Made by a program: the position numbers and the translations under genes. 64,000 nucleotides of DNA from Pseudonocardia asaccharolytica DSM 44247 = NBRC 16224. GTDB lineage: Bacteria; Actinomycetota; Actinomycetes; Mycobacteriales; Pseudonocardiaceae. The notes below the pieces were generated by a model. That model ran no database searches, was not told the DNA's origin, and saw only the letters and a list, made by a program, of their open reading frames with translations. Shown here piece by piece: positions 11,799 through 20,728 of the stretch (the first letter of the stretch is position 1; every line of letters begins with the position of its first letter). Location: contig NZ_AUII01000007.1 of NCBI RefSeq assembly GCF_000423625.1, positions 121,817 to 185,816 of the forward strand. The letters are read 5' to 3'.

Positions 11799-11826
11799 AG
11801 CCTATTTCTCTCGCGTCTTTCTACAA
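11799..11826 (-). promoter_or_regulatory. Sigma-A type promoter of ctaB
   Basis: On the minus strand TTGTAG (11821-11826) and TAGGCT (11799-11804) are separated by 16 bp, predicting a leader of roughly 85 nt. The rest of the 287-bp ctaB-tkt divergent gap shows no ORF. A TAGGCT at 11923-11928 on the plus strand is a plausible -10 for tkt, with AGGAG before its GTG. Confidence 0.5.
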
Positions 11827-11994
11827 CGCGTCGATGGTAGCCCGGGGTATACGGCGGCGGGTGCTGGGGTAGACGCTGGGATGGACCGATCGGATGGATC
11901 ACGCCGACCACCCCCGCGTGGCTAGGCTGGTCACCGAGCGGGCCCGCCGTGGTCGCGTACCACCGACTACCCACAAGGATTCAGGAGCACATCA

Positions 11995-14082
11995 GTGTCC
12001 GTGACCGACGATGTCGCCACCCTCACCCGCGCCGACCTGCCGCCCGACTGGTCGGACCTCGACCGGAGGGCGGTCGATACCGTCCGCGTGCTGGCCGCCG
12101 ACGCGGTACAGAAGGTCGGTAACGGCCACCCCGGTACCGCGATGAGCCTCGCACCGCTGGCCTACGCACTGTTCCAACGTGTGATGCGTCATGACCCGTC
12201 CGACGCGGGCTGGATCGGGCGCGACCGTTTCGTGCTCTCGGCCGGCCACTCCAGCCTCACGCTGTACCTGCAGCTGTTCCTGTGCGGTTACGGCCTGGAG
12301 ATCGACGACATCGCGGCGCTGCGCACCTGGGGCTCGAAGACCCCCGGCCACCCCGAGTACGGGCACACCCGCGGCGTCGAGACGACGACCGGGCCACTCG
12401 GCCAGGGCCTCGCCAACGCCGTGGGCATGGCGATGGCGGCCCGCCGGGAGCGGGGGCTGTTCGACCCGGACGCACCGGCCGGACGCAGCCCGTTCGACCA
12501 CCAGATCTATGTCATCGCCTCGGACGGGGACATCGAGGAGGGGGTGACCTCGGAGGCCTCGTCGCTGGCCGGGCACCAGCAGCTGGGCAACCTCACGGTG
12601 ATCTACGACGACAACAAGATCTCCATCGAGGACGACACGACGATCGCGCTGTCCGAGGACACCGCCAAGCGCTACGAGGCCTACGGCTGGCATGTGCAGG
12701 TGGTCGAGGGCGGGGAGAACGTCAGCGGGATCCTCGCCGCGCTGGAGGCGGCGCGGGCCGAGCCGGCACGCCCGTCGTTCATCCTGCTGCGCACGATCAT
12801 CGGCTATCCGGCGCCGAACAAGATGAACACCGGCAAGGCGCACGGCGCGGCCCTGGGCGTCGACGAGGTCGCCGAGGTCAAGAAGATCCTCGGCTTCGAC
12901 CCGGAGCGGCATTTCCAGGTCGAGCCGGAGGTGCTCGCGCACGCCCGCGGCGTCGTCGAGCGCGGCCGCGCGGCGCACGAGACATGGCAGCGGTCCTTCG
13001 ACGAGTGGGCGGCCCGCGAGCCCGAGCGCAAGGCTCTGCTCGACCGGCTGCTGGGTCGCGAGCTGCCCGCGGGCTGGGCCGACGTGCTGCCCGCCTGGGA
13101 GCCCGACGCCAAGAGCATTGCCACCCGCAAGGCCTCGGGCGAGGTGCTCACCGCGCTGGCCCCGGTGCTGCCCGAGCTGTGGGGCGGCTCGGCCGATCTG
13201 GCCGAGAGCAACAACACCACGATGGAGGGCGCCGACTCCTTCGGCCCGCCGGAGACCTCGACCAAGATGTGGCAGGCCAACCCGTACGGACGCACGCTGC
13301 ACTTCGGGGTCCGGGAGCACGCGATGGGCGCGATCCTCAACGGGATCGCGCTGCACGGCCCGACCCGACCGTACGGCGGCACCTTCCTGGTCTTCTCCGA
13401 CTACATGCGTCCGGCGGTGCGGCTGGCCGCGCTGATGGGTGCGCCGGTCATCTACGTCTGGACCCACGACTCGATCGGGCTGGGCGAGGACGGGCCCACC
13501 CACCAGCCCATCGAACATCTGGCCGCGTTGCGCGCCATCCCCGGGCTCGATGTCATCCGCCCGGGTGACGCCAACGAGACGGCCGCGGCGTGGAGGGCCG
13601 CGCTGGAGCGCCCGGACGGCCCCAAGGCGCTGGCCTTGACCCGGCAGAACCTGGCGGTGCTCGCCGGGACCTCGCACGAGGGCGTCGCCCGCGGCGGCTA
13701 CGTCCTCGCGGAGGCCTCCACCGGCACGCCGGCGGTGGTCCTCCTCGGCACCGGCTCCGAGCTGCAGATCGCGGTGGCGGCGCGGGAGGTGCTGGAGGCC
13801 GACGGCGTCCCCACCCGGGTGGTGTCGATGCCGTGCGTCGAGTGGTTCGACGCGCAGGACGAGGCCTACCGGGAGTCGGTGCTGCCATCCGGGGTGACAG
13901 CGCGGGTGTCGGTCGAGGCGGGCATCGCCCAGCCGTGGCACCGCTTCGTCGGGGACGCGGGCCAGACCGTCTCGATCGAGCACTTCGGGGCCAGTGCCGA
14001 CTACCAAACCCTGTTCCGGGAGTTCGGGTTCACCACCGAGGCCGTCGTCGACGCCGCGCGACGGAGCCTGGCGAAGGTCTGA
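11995..14082 (+). CDS. tkt: Transketolase
   Basis: Thiamine-diphosphate enzyme moving two-carbon units between sugar phosphates in the non-oxidative pentose phosphate pathway. It is 695 residues, full length. The N-terminal half carries GNGHPGTAMSLAPLAYALF and the ThDP/Mg motif beginning SDGDIEEG and ending IYDDNKISIEDD. The middle domain has HFGVREHAMGAILNGIALHG and the substrate-binding THDSIGLGEDGPTHQPIE. It starts at GTG with CAGGAG upstream. It leads a same-strand run with tal, zwf, opcA and pgl, as in other actinobacteria. Confidence 0.97.
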   Translation: MSVTDDVATLTRADLPPDWSDLDRRAVDTVRVLAADAVQKVGNGHPGTAMSLAPLAYALFQRVMRHDPSDAGWIGRDRFVLSAGHSSLTLYLQLFLCGYGLEIDDIAALRTWGSKTPGHPEYGHTRGVETTTGPLGQGLANAVGMAMAARRERGLFDPDAPAGRSPFDHQIYVIASDGDIEEGVTSEASSLAGHQQLGNLTVIYDDNKISIEDDTTIALSEDTAKRYEAYGWHVQVVEGGENVSGILAALEAARAEPARPSFILLRTIIGYPAPNKMNTGKAHGAALGVDEVAEVKKILGFDPERHFQVEPEVLAHARGVVERGRAAHETWQRSFDEWAAREPERKALLDRLLGRELPAGWADVLPAWEPDAKSIATRKASGEVLTALAPVLPELWGGSADLAESNNTTMEGADSFGPPETSTKMWQANPYGRTLHFGVREHAMGAILNGIALHGPTRPYGGTFLVFSDYMRPAVRLAALMGAPVIYVWTHDSIGLGEDGPTHQPIEHLAALRAIPGLDVIRPGDANETAAAWRAALERPDGPKALALTRQNLAVLAGTSHEGVARGGYVLAEASTGTPAVVLLGTGSELQIAVAAREVLEADGVPTRVVSMPCVEWFDAQDEAYRESVLPSGVTARVSVEAGIAQPWHRFVGDAGQTVSIEHFGASADYQTLFREFGFTTEAVVDAARRSLAKV

Positions 14083-14127
14083 TCCGGCTCCCCGAGCGGG
14101 CCATCACGTAAAGGAGATCTCGCGAGC

Positions 14128-15240
14128 ATGAGCATCCATGAGCGGCTCGACGCCCTGGCGGACGCGGGCGTGTCCATCTGGCTCGACGACCTGTCCCGGG
14201 AGCGGCTGCAGACCGACAACCTGCGCGCGCTCATCACCGACTGGCAGGTCGTCGGCGTCACCACCAACCCGACGATCTTCGCCGCGGCGCTGGCCGAGGG
14301 CCAGGCCTACTCCGAGCAGATCCGTGACCTCGCCGCGCGGGGCGCCTCGGTCCCCGACACCGTCCGCGAGATCACCGTCGCCGACGTACAACAGGCCTGC
14401 GACCTGTTCAGCGGGACCTGGGAGACCACCGGCGGGATCGACGGGCGGGTCTCGCTGGAGGTCGATCCCGGCCTTGCCCGCGACACCGACGCCACCGTCG
14501 CTCAGGCGCTGGACCTGTGGAAGGCCGTCGACCGCCCCAACCTGCTGGTCAAGATCCCGGCCACCGAGCAGGGGTTGCCCGCGATCACCCGCGCGCTGGC
14601 CGAGGGCGTCAGTGTGAACGTCACGCTGATCTTCTCCGTGGAGCGCTACCGCGAGGTGATGAACGCCTTCCTGGGCGGGATGGAACAGGCCGCCGCGAAC
14701 GGCCACCCGCTGTCGGCGATCGCCTCGGTGGCGTCGTTCTTTGTGTCCAGAGTGGACACCGAGATCGACAAGCGGCTGGAGGCGATCGGCACCGACGAGG
14801 CGTTGGCGCTGCGCGGCAAGGCGGGGGTGGCCAACTCGCGGCTGGCCTATGCGGCGTTCCGGGAGGTCTTCGCCACCGACCGGTGGAAGGCCCTGGAAGC
14901 CAACGGGGCGCGGGAGCAGCGTCCGCTGTGGGCGTCCACCGGGGTGAAGAACCCGGCCTACCCGGACACCCTGTATGTCACCGAGCTCGTCGTCGCCGGC
15001 ACGGTCAACACGATGCCGGAGAAGACGATGCGGGCGTTCGCCGAGCACGGCGAGGTGCACGGGGACCGGGTCACCGGCACCGCGGCCGACGCCCAGCACG
15101 TCTTCGACGCCCTCGAGCGCGTCGGCGTCGACCTCCCCGATGTGTTCCGTGTCCTCGAGGACGAGGGTGTGCAGAAGTTCGACGCCTCGTGGGACGAGCT
15201 CGGCAAGACGGTGCAGGGTCAGCTCGACGCGGCCCGCTGA
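14128..15240 (+). CDS. tal: Transaldolase
   Basis: Transfers dihydroxyacetone units from sedoheptulose 7-phosphate to glyceraldehyde 3-phosphate. It is 370 residues, the actinobacterial/cyanobacterial length. The early [15 protein letters not shown] motif, the Schiff-base lysine in [16 protein letters not shown], and the [16 protein letters not shown] strand are all present. AAAGGAG precedes the ATG. It lies 45 bp behind tkt and is probably in the same transcript. A stem-loop follows before zwf. Confidence 0.97.
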   Translation: MSIHERLDALADAGVSIWLDDLSRERLQTDNLRALITDWQVVGVTTNPTIFAAALAEGQAYSEQIRDLAARGASVPDTVREITVADVQQACDLFSGTWETTGGIDGRVSLEVDPGLARDTDATVAQALDLWKAVDRPNLLVKIPATEQGLPAITRALAEGVSVNVTLIFSVERYREVMNAFLGGMEQAAANGHPLSAIASVASFFVSRVDTEIDKRLEAIGTDEALALRGKAGVANSRLAYAAFREVFATDRWKALEANGAREQRPLWASTGVKNPAYPDTLYVTELVVAGTVNTMPEKTMRAFAEHGEVHGDRVTGTAADAQHVFDALERVGVDLPDVFRVLEDEGVQKFDASWDELGKTVQGQLDAAR

Positions 15241-15307
15241 GCGTCCGGGCCGCGCCCGCCTCTCCTCGATCGGCTGACCGGTCCGTCGCAGGGCGTGGGT
15301 CGCACCG

Positions 15308-15334
15308 GCCGGCGGTGGGCACGAACCCGCCGGC
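15308..15334 (+). terminator. Stem-loop between tal and zwf
   Basis: GCCGGCGG and CCGCCGGC form an 8-bp GC stem around an 11-nt loop, 68 bp after the tal stop. There is no U tract. It could attenuate readthrough into zwf. Confidence 0.45.
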
Positions 15335-15372
15335 GAGAATGTTGGACGCGACGAGGACTGGAGTGACGGGAC

Positions 15373-16944
15373 ATGTCCGCGAACACGGATCTGCTGGTCT
15401 CCGGTGAGCTGGGATCGAACAACTGGGTGAACCCGCTGCGCGATCCGCGGGACAAACGCCTGCCTCGGATCGCGGGCCCGTGCGGTCTGGTGATCTTCGG
15501 GGTCACCGGCGACCTGTCCCGCAAGAAGCTCATGCCGGCCATCTACGACCTGGCCAACCGCGGGCTGCTGCCACCGGGCTTCGCCCTGGTCGGGTTCGCC
15601 CGCCGGGACTGGGCCGACGAGGACTTCGGCGCGGTGGTCCACGACGCCGTCAAGGCGCATTCGCGCACACCGTTCCGCCAGGAGGTATGGGAGAAGCTCG
15701 CGCAGGGCTTCCGGTTCGTCCAGGGCAGCTTCGCCGACGACGACGCATTCGACCGGCTCGAACAGACCGTCGCCGATCTGGATCGGGTTCGCGGCACCAA
15801 CGGCAATCACGCGTTCTATCTGTCGATCCCCCCGAGTGCCTTCCCGGTGGTGTGCAAGCAGCTCGCCCGTTCCGGGCTGTCGGCGCAGCACGGCGAGCAG
15901 TGGCGCCGGGTGGTGATCGAGAAGCCGTTCGGCCACGACCTGCGCTCCGCGATCGAGCTCAACACGATCGTGAACGAGGTCTTTCCCGAGGAGTCGGTGT
16001 TCCGCATCGACCACTACCTCGGCAAGGAGACCGTCCAGAACGTGCTGGCGCTGCGGTTCGCCAACCAGTTGTTCGAACCGATCTGGAACAGCCACTACGT
16101 CGACCACGTGCAGATCACGATGGCCGAGGACATCGGGCTCGGTGGTCGCGCCGGCTACTACGACGGCATCGGCGCCGCGCGCGACGTCATCCAGAACCAC
16201 CTGCTGCAACTGCTCGCGTTCACCACGATGGAGGAACCGACGTCCTTCTCCTCGGACGAGCTACGGACCGAGAAGATCAAGGTGCTCAACGCGGTCAAGC
16301 TCATCGGCCCGTTCTCCGAGACCACCGCGCGCGGCCAGTACACCGGTGGTTGGCAGGGCGGCCAGCTGGTCAGGGGGCTCAAGGAGGAGGAGGGCTTCGA
16401 CCCGAGCTCCAAGACCGAGACCTTCGCCGCGATCACGTGCGGGGTGGACACCCGGCGCTGGGCGGGGGTGCCGTTCTATCTGCGCACCGGAAAGCGGCTC
16501 GGTCGCCGGGTCACCGAGATCGCGGTGATCTTCAAACGGGCCCCGCACCTGCCGTTCGACTCCACGATGACCGAGGAGTTGGGGCAGAACGCGCTGGTGG
16601 TCCGGGTGCAACCGGACGAGGGCGTGACCATGCGGTTCGGCTCGAAGGTACCCGGCAGCCAGATGGAGGTCCGCGACGTGACGATGGACTTCGGCTACGG
16701 CACCGCGTTCACCGAGGCCTCGCCGGAGGCCTACGAGCGGCTCATCCTCGACGTGCTGCTCGGCGAGCCGTCGCTGTTCCCGGTCAACCGGGAGGTCGAG
16801 CTGGCCTGGCGGATCCTCGACCCGGTGCTCGACCACTGGGCCGCCCAGGAGGAAGGGCCCGACCCCTACCACGCGGGCAGCTGGGGGCCGGAGTCGGCCA
16901 ACCGGATGCTGGCCCGCACCGGTCGCGTCTGGCGGCGGCCGTGA
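15373..16944 (+). CDS. zwf: Glucose-6-phosphate 1-dehydrogenase
   Basis: First step of the oxidative pentose phosphate pathway, producing 6-phosphogluconolactone and NADPH. It is 523 residues. The Rossmann motif is GVTGDLSRKKLMPA at about 36-49. The catalytic and substrate motif FRIDHYLGKETVQN lies near residue 210, and RTGKRLGRRVTEI follows. The N-terminal 30-residue extension before the Rossmann fold is typical of actinobacterial Zwf. OpcA downstream is its assembly/activation partner. Confidence 0.97.
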   Translation: MSANTDLLVSGELGSNNWVNPLRDPRDKRLPRIAGPCGLVIFGVTGDLSRKKLMPAIYDLANRGLLPPGFALVGFARRDWADEDFGAVVHDAVKAHSRTPFRQEVWEKLAQGFRFVQGSFADDDAFDRLEQTVADLDRVRGTNGNHAFYLSIPPSAFPVVCKQLARSGLSAQHGEQWRRVVIEKPFGHDLRSAIELNTIVNEVFPEESVFRIDHYLGKETVQNVLALRFANQLFEPIWNSHYVDHVQITMAEDIGLGGRAGYYDGIGAARDVIQNHLLQLLAFTTMEEPTSFSSDELRTEKIKVLNAVKLIGPFSETTARGQYTGGWQGGQLVRGLKEEEGFDPSSKTETFAAITCGVDTRRWAGVPFYLRTGKRLGRRVTEIAVIFKRAPHLPFDSTMTEELGQNALVVRVQPDEGVTMRFGSKVPGSQMEVRDVTMDFGYGTAFTEASPEAYERLILDVLLGEPSLFPVNREVELAWRILDPVLDHWAAQEEGPDPYHAGSWGPESANRMLARTGRVWRRP

Positions 16945-17037
16945 ACGCCCGACCCCCCGTGAGCGCCCGACCCGCGTCGAGAACGAGGTTATGGGGTTCT
17001 TCCGGGGCCGAAGACAATCACAAGGTCGTTCTCGACG
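16941..17037 (+). repeat. opcA leader: tandem 15-mer and 12-bp inverted repeat
   Basis: Two copies of GTGARCGCCCGACCC lie at 16941-16955 and 16959-16973 (18-nt period), the first containing the zwf stop. They are followed by 12-bp arms CGTCGAGAACGA (16975-16986) and TCGTTCTCGACG (17026-17037) with a 39-nt loop. The second arm ends 19 nt before the opcA ATG and adjoins its GGAGGAG, so the fold could influence opcA translation. Confidence 0.6.
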
Positions 17038-17056
17038 GGGCGGGGAGGAGCGAGGC

Positions 17057-18010
17057 ATGATCGTCGATCTGCCGTCGAGCAACAGCGCGGCCGTCAACCG
17101 GAAGCTCGTGGAGCTGCGGGCCCGCGGCGGTGTGCTGGCGCTCGGCCGGGTGCTCACGCTGGTCATCGTCACCGACGACGGCGACCAGGTCGAGGACGCG
17201 ATCGCGGCGGCCAACCACGCCAGCCGGGAGCATCCCTGCCGGGTCATCGTGCTGGCTCGCGGGCAGCGGCGGGCCGCGGCCCGGCTCGACGCCCAGATCC
17301 GCGTCGGTGGGGACGCCGGCGCCAGCGAGGTCGTGGTGTTGCGCGGGTACGGCCCGCTGGCCACCGACGAGCCGGGCGCCGGGATGGTCATGCCGCTGCT
17401 GCTGCCCGATGCGCCCGTCGTCGCATGGTGGCCGAACGAGGCGCCCGCGTGCCCGGCGGAGGACGCGATCGGAAGGCTCGCCCAGCGGCGGATCACCGAC
17501 GCGCTGTCGTCGCGCAACCCGAACCGGGCGTTCGAGCAGCGCCGCGCCCAGCACGTCGCCGGCGATACCGACCTGACCTGGACCCGGCTGACCAGGTGGC
17601 GCGCGCTGCTCGCCGCGGCGCTGGACCATCCCCCACACGAGCCGGTGACCAGCGCCGTCGTGGCCGGGGAGACGGTGTCGCCCTCGACGGACCTGATGGC
17701 GGGCTGGTTGGCGGTGCGGCTGCAGATCCGGGTCAAGCGTTCCCCGGCGACCGGCGGCGGGGGCGGGATGGCGGCGGTGCGGCTCAACCGCAGGTCCGGC
17801 CCCATCGAGCTGGTCCGTCCGGACGGCAGGACCGCGACCCTGCGCCAGCCCGGCCAGCCCGACCGTATGATCGCCCTGACCCGGCGCAGCGTGCCCGACT
17901 GCTTGGCCGAGGAGCTGCGCAGGCTCGATCCCGACGAGATCTACGGCGCCGCGCTGGCGGGCATCAGCGAGGTGTCCCGTGGACGTACTCCGGTGAAGGC
18001 GGAACTCTGA
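17057..18010 (+). CDS. opcA: OpcA, glucose-6-phosphate dehydrogenase assembly protein
   Basis: Accessory protein needed for activity or redox control of G6PDH in cyanobacteria and actinobacteria. It is 317 residues starting MIVDLPSSN, with an excellent GGGGAGGAG upstream; a longer in-frame ORF from 16991 was rejected. Conserved features are the N-terminal RVLTLVIVTDD strand and the PVVAWWPNEAP segment near residue 125. No enzymatic motif is known. The stop overlaps the pgl ATG by one base. Confidence 0.93.
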   Translation: MIVDLPSSNSAAVNRKLVELRARGGVLALGRVLTLVIVTDDGDQVEDAIAAANHASREHPCRVIVLARGQRRAAARLDAQIRVGGDAGASEVVVLRGYGPLATDEPGAGMVMPLLLPDAPVVAWWPNEAPACPAEDAIGRLAQRRITDALSSRNPNRAFEQRRAQHVAGDTDLTWTRLTRWRALLAAALDHPPHEPVTSAVVAGETVSPSTDLMAGWLAVRLQIRVKRSPATGGGGGMAAVRLNRRSGPIELVRPDGRTATLRQPGQPDRMIALTRRSVPDCLAEELRRLDPDEIYGAALAGISEVSRGRTPVKAEL

Positions 18011-18792
18011 TGACCTGGGAGCCAGACGTCGTCGTCCATGCGAACCCGGACATTCTCGCGGCGGCCGCAGCGGCCCGGCTGGTCACCCGGCTGGTGGACC
18101 TGCAGTCCGCAGGGGCGGCACCGAAGATCGGCCTGACCGGTGGGGGGATCGGCATCGCGCTGCTCGAGCAGCTGCGCGCCGGGCCTGCCCGGGACGCCGT
18201 CGACTGGTCGCGCATCGAGTTCTACTGGGGTGACGAGCGCTTCCTGCCCTCCGGCAATCCGAATCGCAACGAGACCCAGGCCCGGGAGGCACTGCTCGAC
18301 CACGTCCGGATCGACCCGGCGAAGGTCTTCCCGATGGGCGCCGACACCGGGACCGGGCCGGCCGGCGCGGAGGCTGTCGCGGCGGAGTACGCCGAGTTGC
18401 TGGCCGGCCGGGCGGCACCCGAGGATCACGGGCCGATGCCCACGCTCGACATCCTGCTGCTGGGCATGGGTCCGGAGGGGCATACCGCTTCGATCTTCCC
18501 GCATTCCCCCGCCGTCTACGAGACGGAGCGGACCGTCGTAGCGGTGCACGGCTGCCCGAAGCCCCCTCCGACCCGGATCACGCTGACCCTGCCGGCGATC
18601 CGCACCGCCGCCGAGGTGTGGATCCTGGCGACCGGGGAAGCCAAGTCCGCCGCGGTCGCGATGGCGCTCACCGGGGCCGGTGAGGTGGCGATCCCGGTCG
18701 CCGGGGCGCGTGGCCGCCGCCGCACCCGGTGGTTGCTGGACCGGACGGCTGCCGCCAAGCTCCCCCGCGACTTCGTCCCGCCCATCGCCTGA
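18010..18792 (+). CDS. pgl: 6-phosphogluconolactonase
   Basis: Hydrolyses 6-phosphogluconolactone, completing the oxidative branch initiated by zwf. It is 260 residues. The phosphate-binding GLTGGGIGIALLEQL loop is near 43-57, then the FYWGDERFLPSGNPNRNE motif and GMGPEGHTASIFPHSP with the catalytic Asp/His neighbourhood. It is translationally coupled to opcA through TGATG and is followed within 4 bp by the second copy of the 46-bp palindrome. Confidence 0.96.
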   Translation: MTWEPDVVVHANPDILAAAAAARLVTRLVDLQSAGAAPKIGLTGGGIGIALLEQLRAGPARDAVDWSRIEFYWGDERFLPSGNPNRNETQAREALLDHVRIDPAKVFPMGADTGTGPAGAEAVAAEYAELLAGRAAPEDHGPMPTLDILLLGMGPEGHTASIFPHSPAVYETERTVVAVHGCPKPPPTRITLTLPAIRTAAEVWILATGEAKSAAVAMALTGAGEVAIPVAGARGRRRTRWLLDRTAAAKLPRDFVPPIA

Positions 18793-18795
18793 CCA

Positions 18796-18841
18796 CCTGT
18801 GAGTGCGTAACAGTGTTCTAACACTGTTACGCACTCACAGG
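18796..18841. repeat. 46-bp perfect palindrome, copy 2 of 3
   Basis: The arms are identical to the other two copies, but the central dinucleotide is CT instead of AG, meaning this copy is in the opposite orientation. It lies between two genes of the same strand (pgl and the NYN-like gene), where it would end the pentose phosphate transcript. Confidence 0.9.
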
Positions 18842-18856
18842 GCTTGCTGAGCTGGG

Positions 18857-19288
18857 ATGATGATGCTGACGGTGATCGTCGACGGCGCGAATGTCGTCGG
18901 TTCCCGGCCGGACGGCTGGTGGCGTGACCGCGCCGGTGCCGCGACGCGGCTGGCCGAGCGGCTGGACGGGGTGCTGGGCGCGGATTCCGGAGCGCTCACC
19001 CGCGCCCTCGATATCGCCGACGGCACGCCGCTGCGCGTGGTCCTCGTGCTGGAGGGCGCGGCCCGGTCGGCCGCGCCGCGGACGGCCGATCGGCAGCTGC
19101 GGGTTCTGCGCGCCGAGACCGACGGGGACACCGCCATCGCGGCGCTGGCCCGCGACCTCACCGCGACCGGCGAGGAGGTCGTCGTGGTGACGGCCGACCG
19201 CGGATTGCGCGCGCGGGTCCACGTGTCCGGCGCGCGCACGGTCGGCCCTGGCGCCCTGCTGCGGGCCTTGGACCCGACGAGCACGTAG
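18857..19288 (+). CDS. PIN/NYN-like domain protein (putative RNase)
   Basis: A 143-residue soluble protein related to the YacP/NYN branch of PIN-fold nucleases, often annotated as an NTP pyrophosphohydrolase in actinobacteria. The first acidic site is in VIVDGANVVGSRPDGWWRDR (residues 6-25). The second is in RAETDGDTAIAALA, and the third in VVVVTADRGLRARV. This D..D..D spacing fits a metal-dependent RNase. The start could be any of three successive ATG codons (18857, 18860, 18863). No operon partner is obvious and the RNA target is unknown. Confidence 0.75.
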   Translation: MMMLTVIVDGANVVGSRPDGWWRDRAGAATRLAERLDGVLGADSGALTRALDIADGTPLRVVLVLEGAARSAAPRTADRQLRVLRAETDGDTAIAALARDLTATGEEVVVVTADRGLRARVHVSGARTVGPGALLRALDPTST

Positions 19289-19313
19289 GTACGCGGATCG
19301 GCGGAGTGCCGCA

Positions 19314-19378
19314 ATGATCAGCATTTCGGCGGCGGCGAGCGCGCGTATCGCGGCTACCGCCGCCCATAGGCCGATCAT
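19314..19378 (-). repeat. 65-bp intergenic element, copy B
   Basis: Same length and gapless alignment to 8519-8583 when read on the minus strand. The terminal arms are ATGATCGGC and GCTGATCAT, with one mismatch. It lies between the convergent NYN-like and TrpB2-like genes, beyond the latter's terminator hairpin. Confidence 0.6.
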
Positions 19379-19389
19379 GGGCGCTCGGC

Positions 19390-19408
19390 GAGCCCGGCCG
19401 CCGGGCTC
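19390..19408 (-). terminator. Hairpin at the 3' end of the TrpB2-like gene
   Basis: GAGCCCGGC and GCCGGGCTC form a 9-bp stem with a 1-nt centre, overlapping the stop codon. There is no U tract, as usual for actinobacterial terminators. Confidence 0.55.
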
Positions 19409-20666
19409 AGCCCTGCTCGTCGAGCAACCTGCCGTGCAGGTAGTCGTCGTAGGCGGACAGGTCGAGGAACCCGTGGCCGCAGTAGTTGAACAGGATGACC
19501 TTCTCCTCGCCGGTCTCCTTCGCGGCCAGTGCCTCGTCGATCGCGGCGCGGACGGCGTGCGCGGCCTCCGGGGCGGCGATCTTGCCCTCGACCCTCGCGA
19601 ACTGGACGGCCGCGTCGAACACCTTGCCCTGCGGATACGCCACGGCCTCCATCCGCCCGTCCCGGACCAGGGCCGATACCTGCGGCGAGTCGCCGTGGTA
19701 GCGCAGCCCGCCGGCGTGGATCGACGGCGGGACGAAGTCGTGCCCGAGGGTGTACATCGGCAGCAGCGGGGTGAACCCGGCGGTGTCGCCGAAGTCGTAC
19801 TCGAACCGGCCCTGGGTCAGCGTCGGGCACGACACCGGCTCGACCGCGAGCAGGCGCACGCCGGCGTCCGGGACGAAGGGGAACGCGAGACCACCCAGGT
19901 TCGACCCGCCGCCGCACGGTGCGATGACGACATCGGGCAGCCGCTCCCCCGCCAGCTCGAGCTGCTCCTTCGCCTCGAGACCGATCACGGTCTGGTGCAG
20001 CAGCACGTGATTGAGTACCGAGCCGAGCGCATAGTGGGTGTCCTCGCGGGCGACGCAGTCGCGGACGGCGTCGGAGATCGCGGAACCGAGGGAGCCGGGG
20101 TGGTCGGGCTCGTCGACCGGGGAGGGGACGACCTCCCCGCCCCAGGTCTCGATCGCGACGCGCCGGTAGGGCTTCTGATCGTAGGACGCGCGGACCATGT
20201 AGACCTTGAGGTCGAGGTCGAACTGCGCGCACGCGAACGCCAGCGCGGTGCCCCACTGCCCGGCGCCGGTCTCGGTGGACAGCCGCGAGATGCCCTCGCG
20301 CTTGTTGTAGAACGCCTGCGCGACGGCGGTGTTCGGCTTGTGGCTGCCGGCGGGCGAGACCGACTCGTCCTTGTAGTAGATCCGGGCCGGTGTGCCCAGC
20401 GCCTGTTCCAGCCGGGTGGCCCGGACCAGCGGCGTCGGCCGCCACAACCGCAGGATGTCGAGCACCTCGCCGGGGATGTCGATCCACGGCTCCGTGGCGA
20501 CCTCCTGCCCGATCAGCGCCATCGGGAACAGCGGGGCCAGGTCGTCGGGGCCGATCGGCTGCCGCGTCGCCGGGTGCAGCGGTGGGTCGATCGGCTTCGG
20601 CAGATGCGGCGTGATGTTGAACCACGCGCTGGGGATCGTGTCCTGAGGAAGGAACCAGCGAGTCAT
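19407..20666 (-). CDS. TrpB2-type PLP enzyme (tryptophan synthase beta-like)
   Basis: Member of the TrpB2 family of tryptophan synthase beta chains: 419 residues with the N-terminal extension beginning [22 protein letters not shown] that marks TrpB2. The PLP lysine is in [13 protein letters not shown] (about residue 110), followed by [12 protein letters not shown] and the phosphate loop CGGGSNLGG. No trpA or other trp gene is adjacent, so it probably acts as a stand-alone indole-using or serine-dependent enzyme; its true substrate is uncertain. A leaderless -10 precedes it. Confidence 0.9.
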   Translation of the reverse strand: MTRWFLPQDTIPSAWFNITPHLPKPIDPPLHPATRQPIGPDDLAPLFPMALIGQEVATEPWIDIPGEVLDILRLWRPTPLVRATRLEQALGTPARIYYKDESVSPAGSHKPNTAVAQAFYNKREGISRLSTETGAGQWGTALAFACAQFDLDLKVYMVRASYDQKPYRRVAIETWGGEVVPSPVDEPDHPGSLGSAISDAVRDCVAREDTHYALGSVLNHVLLHQTVIGLEAKEQLELAGERLPDVVIAPCGGGSNLGGLAFPFVPDAGVRLLAVEPVSCPTLTQGRFEYDFGDTAGFTPLLPMYTLGHDFVPPSIHAGGLRYHGDSPQVSALVRDGRMEAVAYPQGKVFDAAVQFARVEGKIAAPEAAHAVRAAIDEALAAKETGEEKVILFNYCGHGFLDLSAYDDYLHGRLLDEQG

Positions 20667-20672
20667 CGCCGC

Positions 20673-20678
20673 AGGTTA
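20673..20678 (-). promoter_or_regulatory. -10 element TAACCT, leaderless TrpB2-like gene
   Basis: On the minus strand TAACCT ends 6 nt before the ATG, with no Shine-Dalgarno. Confidence 0.6.
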
Positions 20679-20728
20679 TCGAAGTGTGGACCGATCCACG
20701 ATCGCCCGTGCAGCCCCACCGAGGGCCG

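Noticed and set aside
11992..14007. 671-codon minus-strand ORF antisense to tkt
   Set aside because: High-GC third-position bias opens the complementary frame. The translation is His/Arg/Gly-rich low complexity, and the plus strand encodes a full transketolase.
14104..16209. 701-codon minus-strand ORF spanning tal and zwf
   Set aside because: Shadow of two well-conserved plus-strand enzymes; no recognisable domain.
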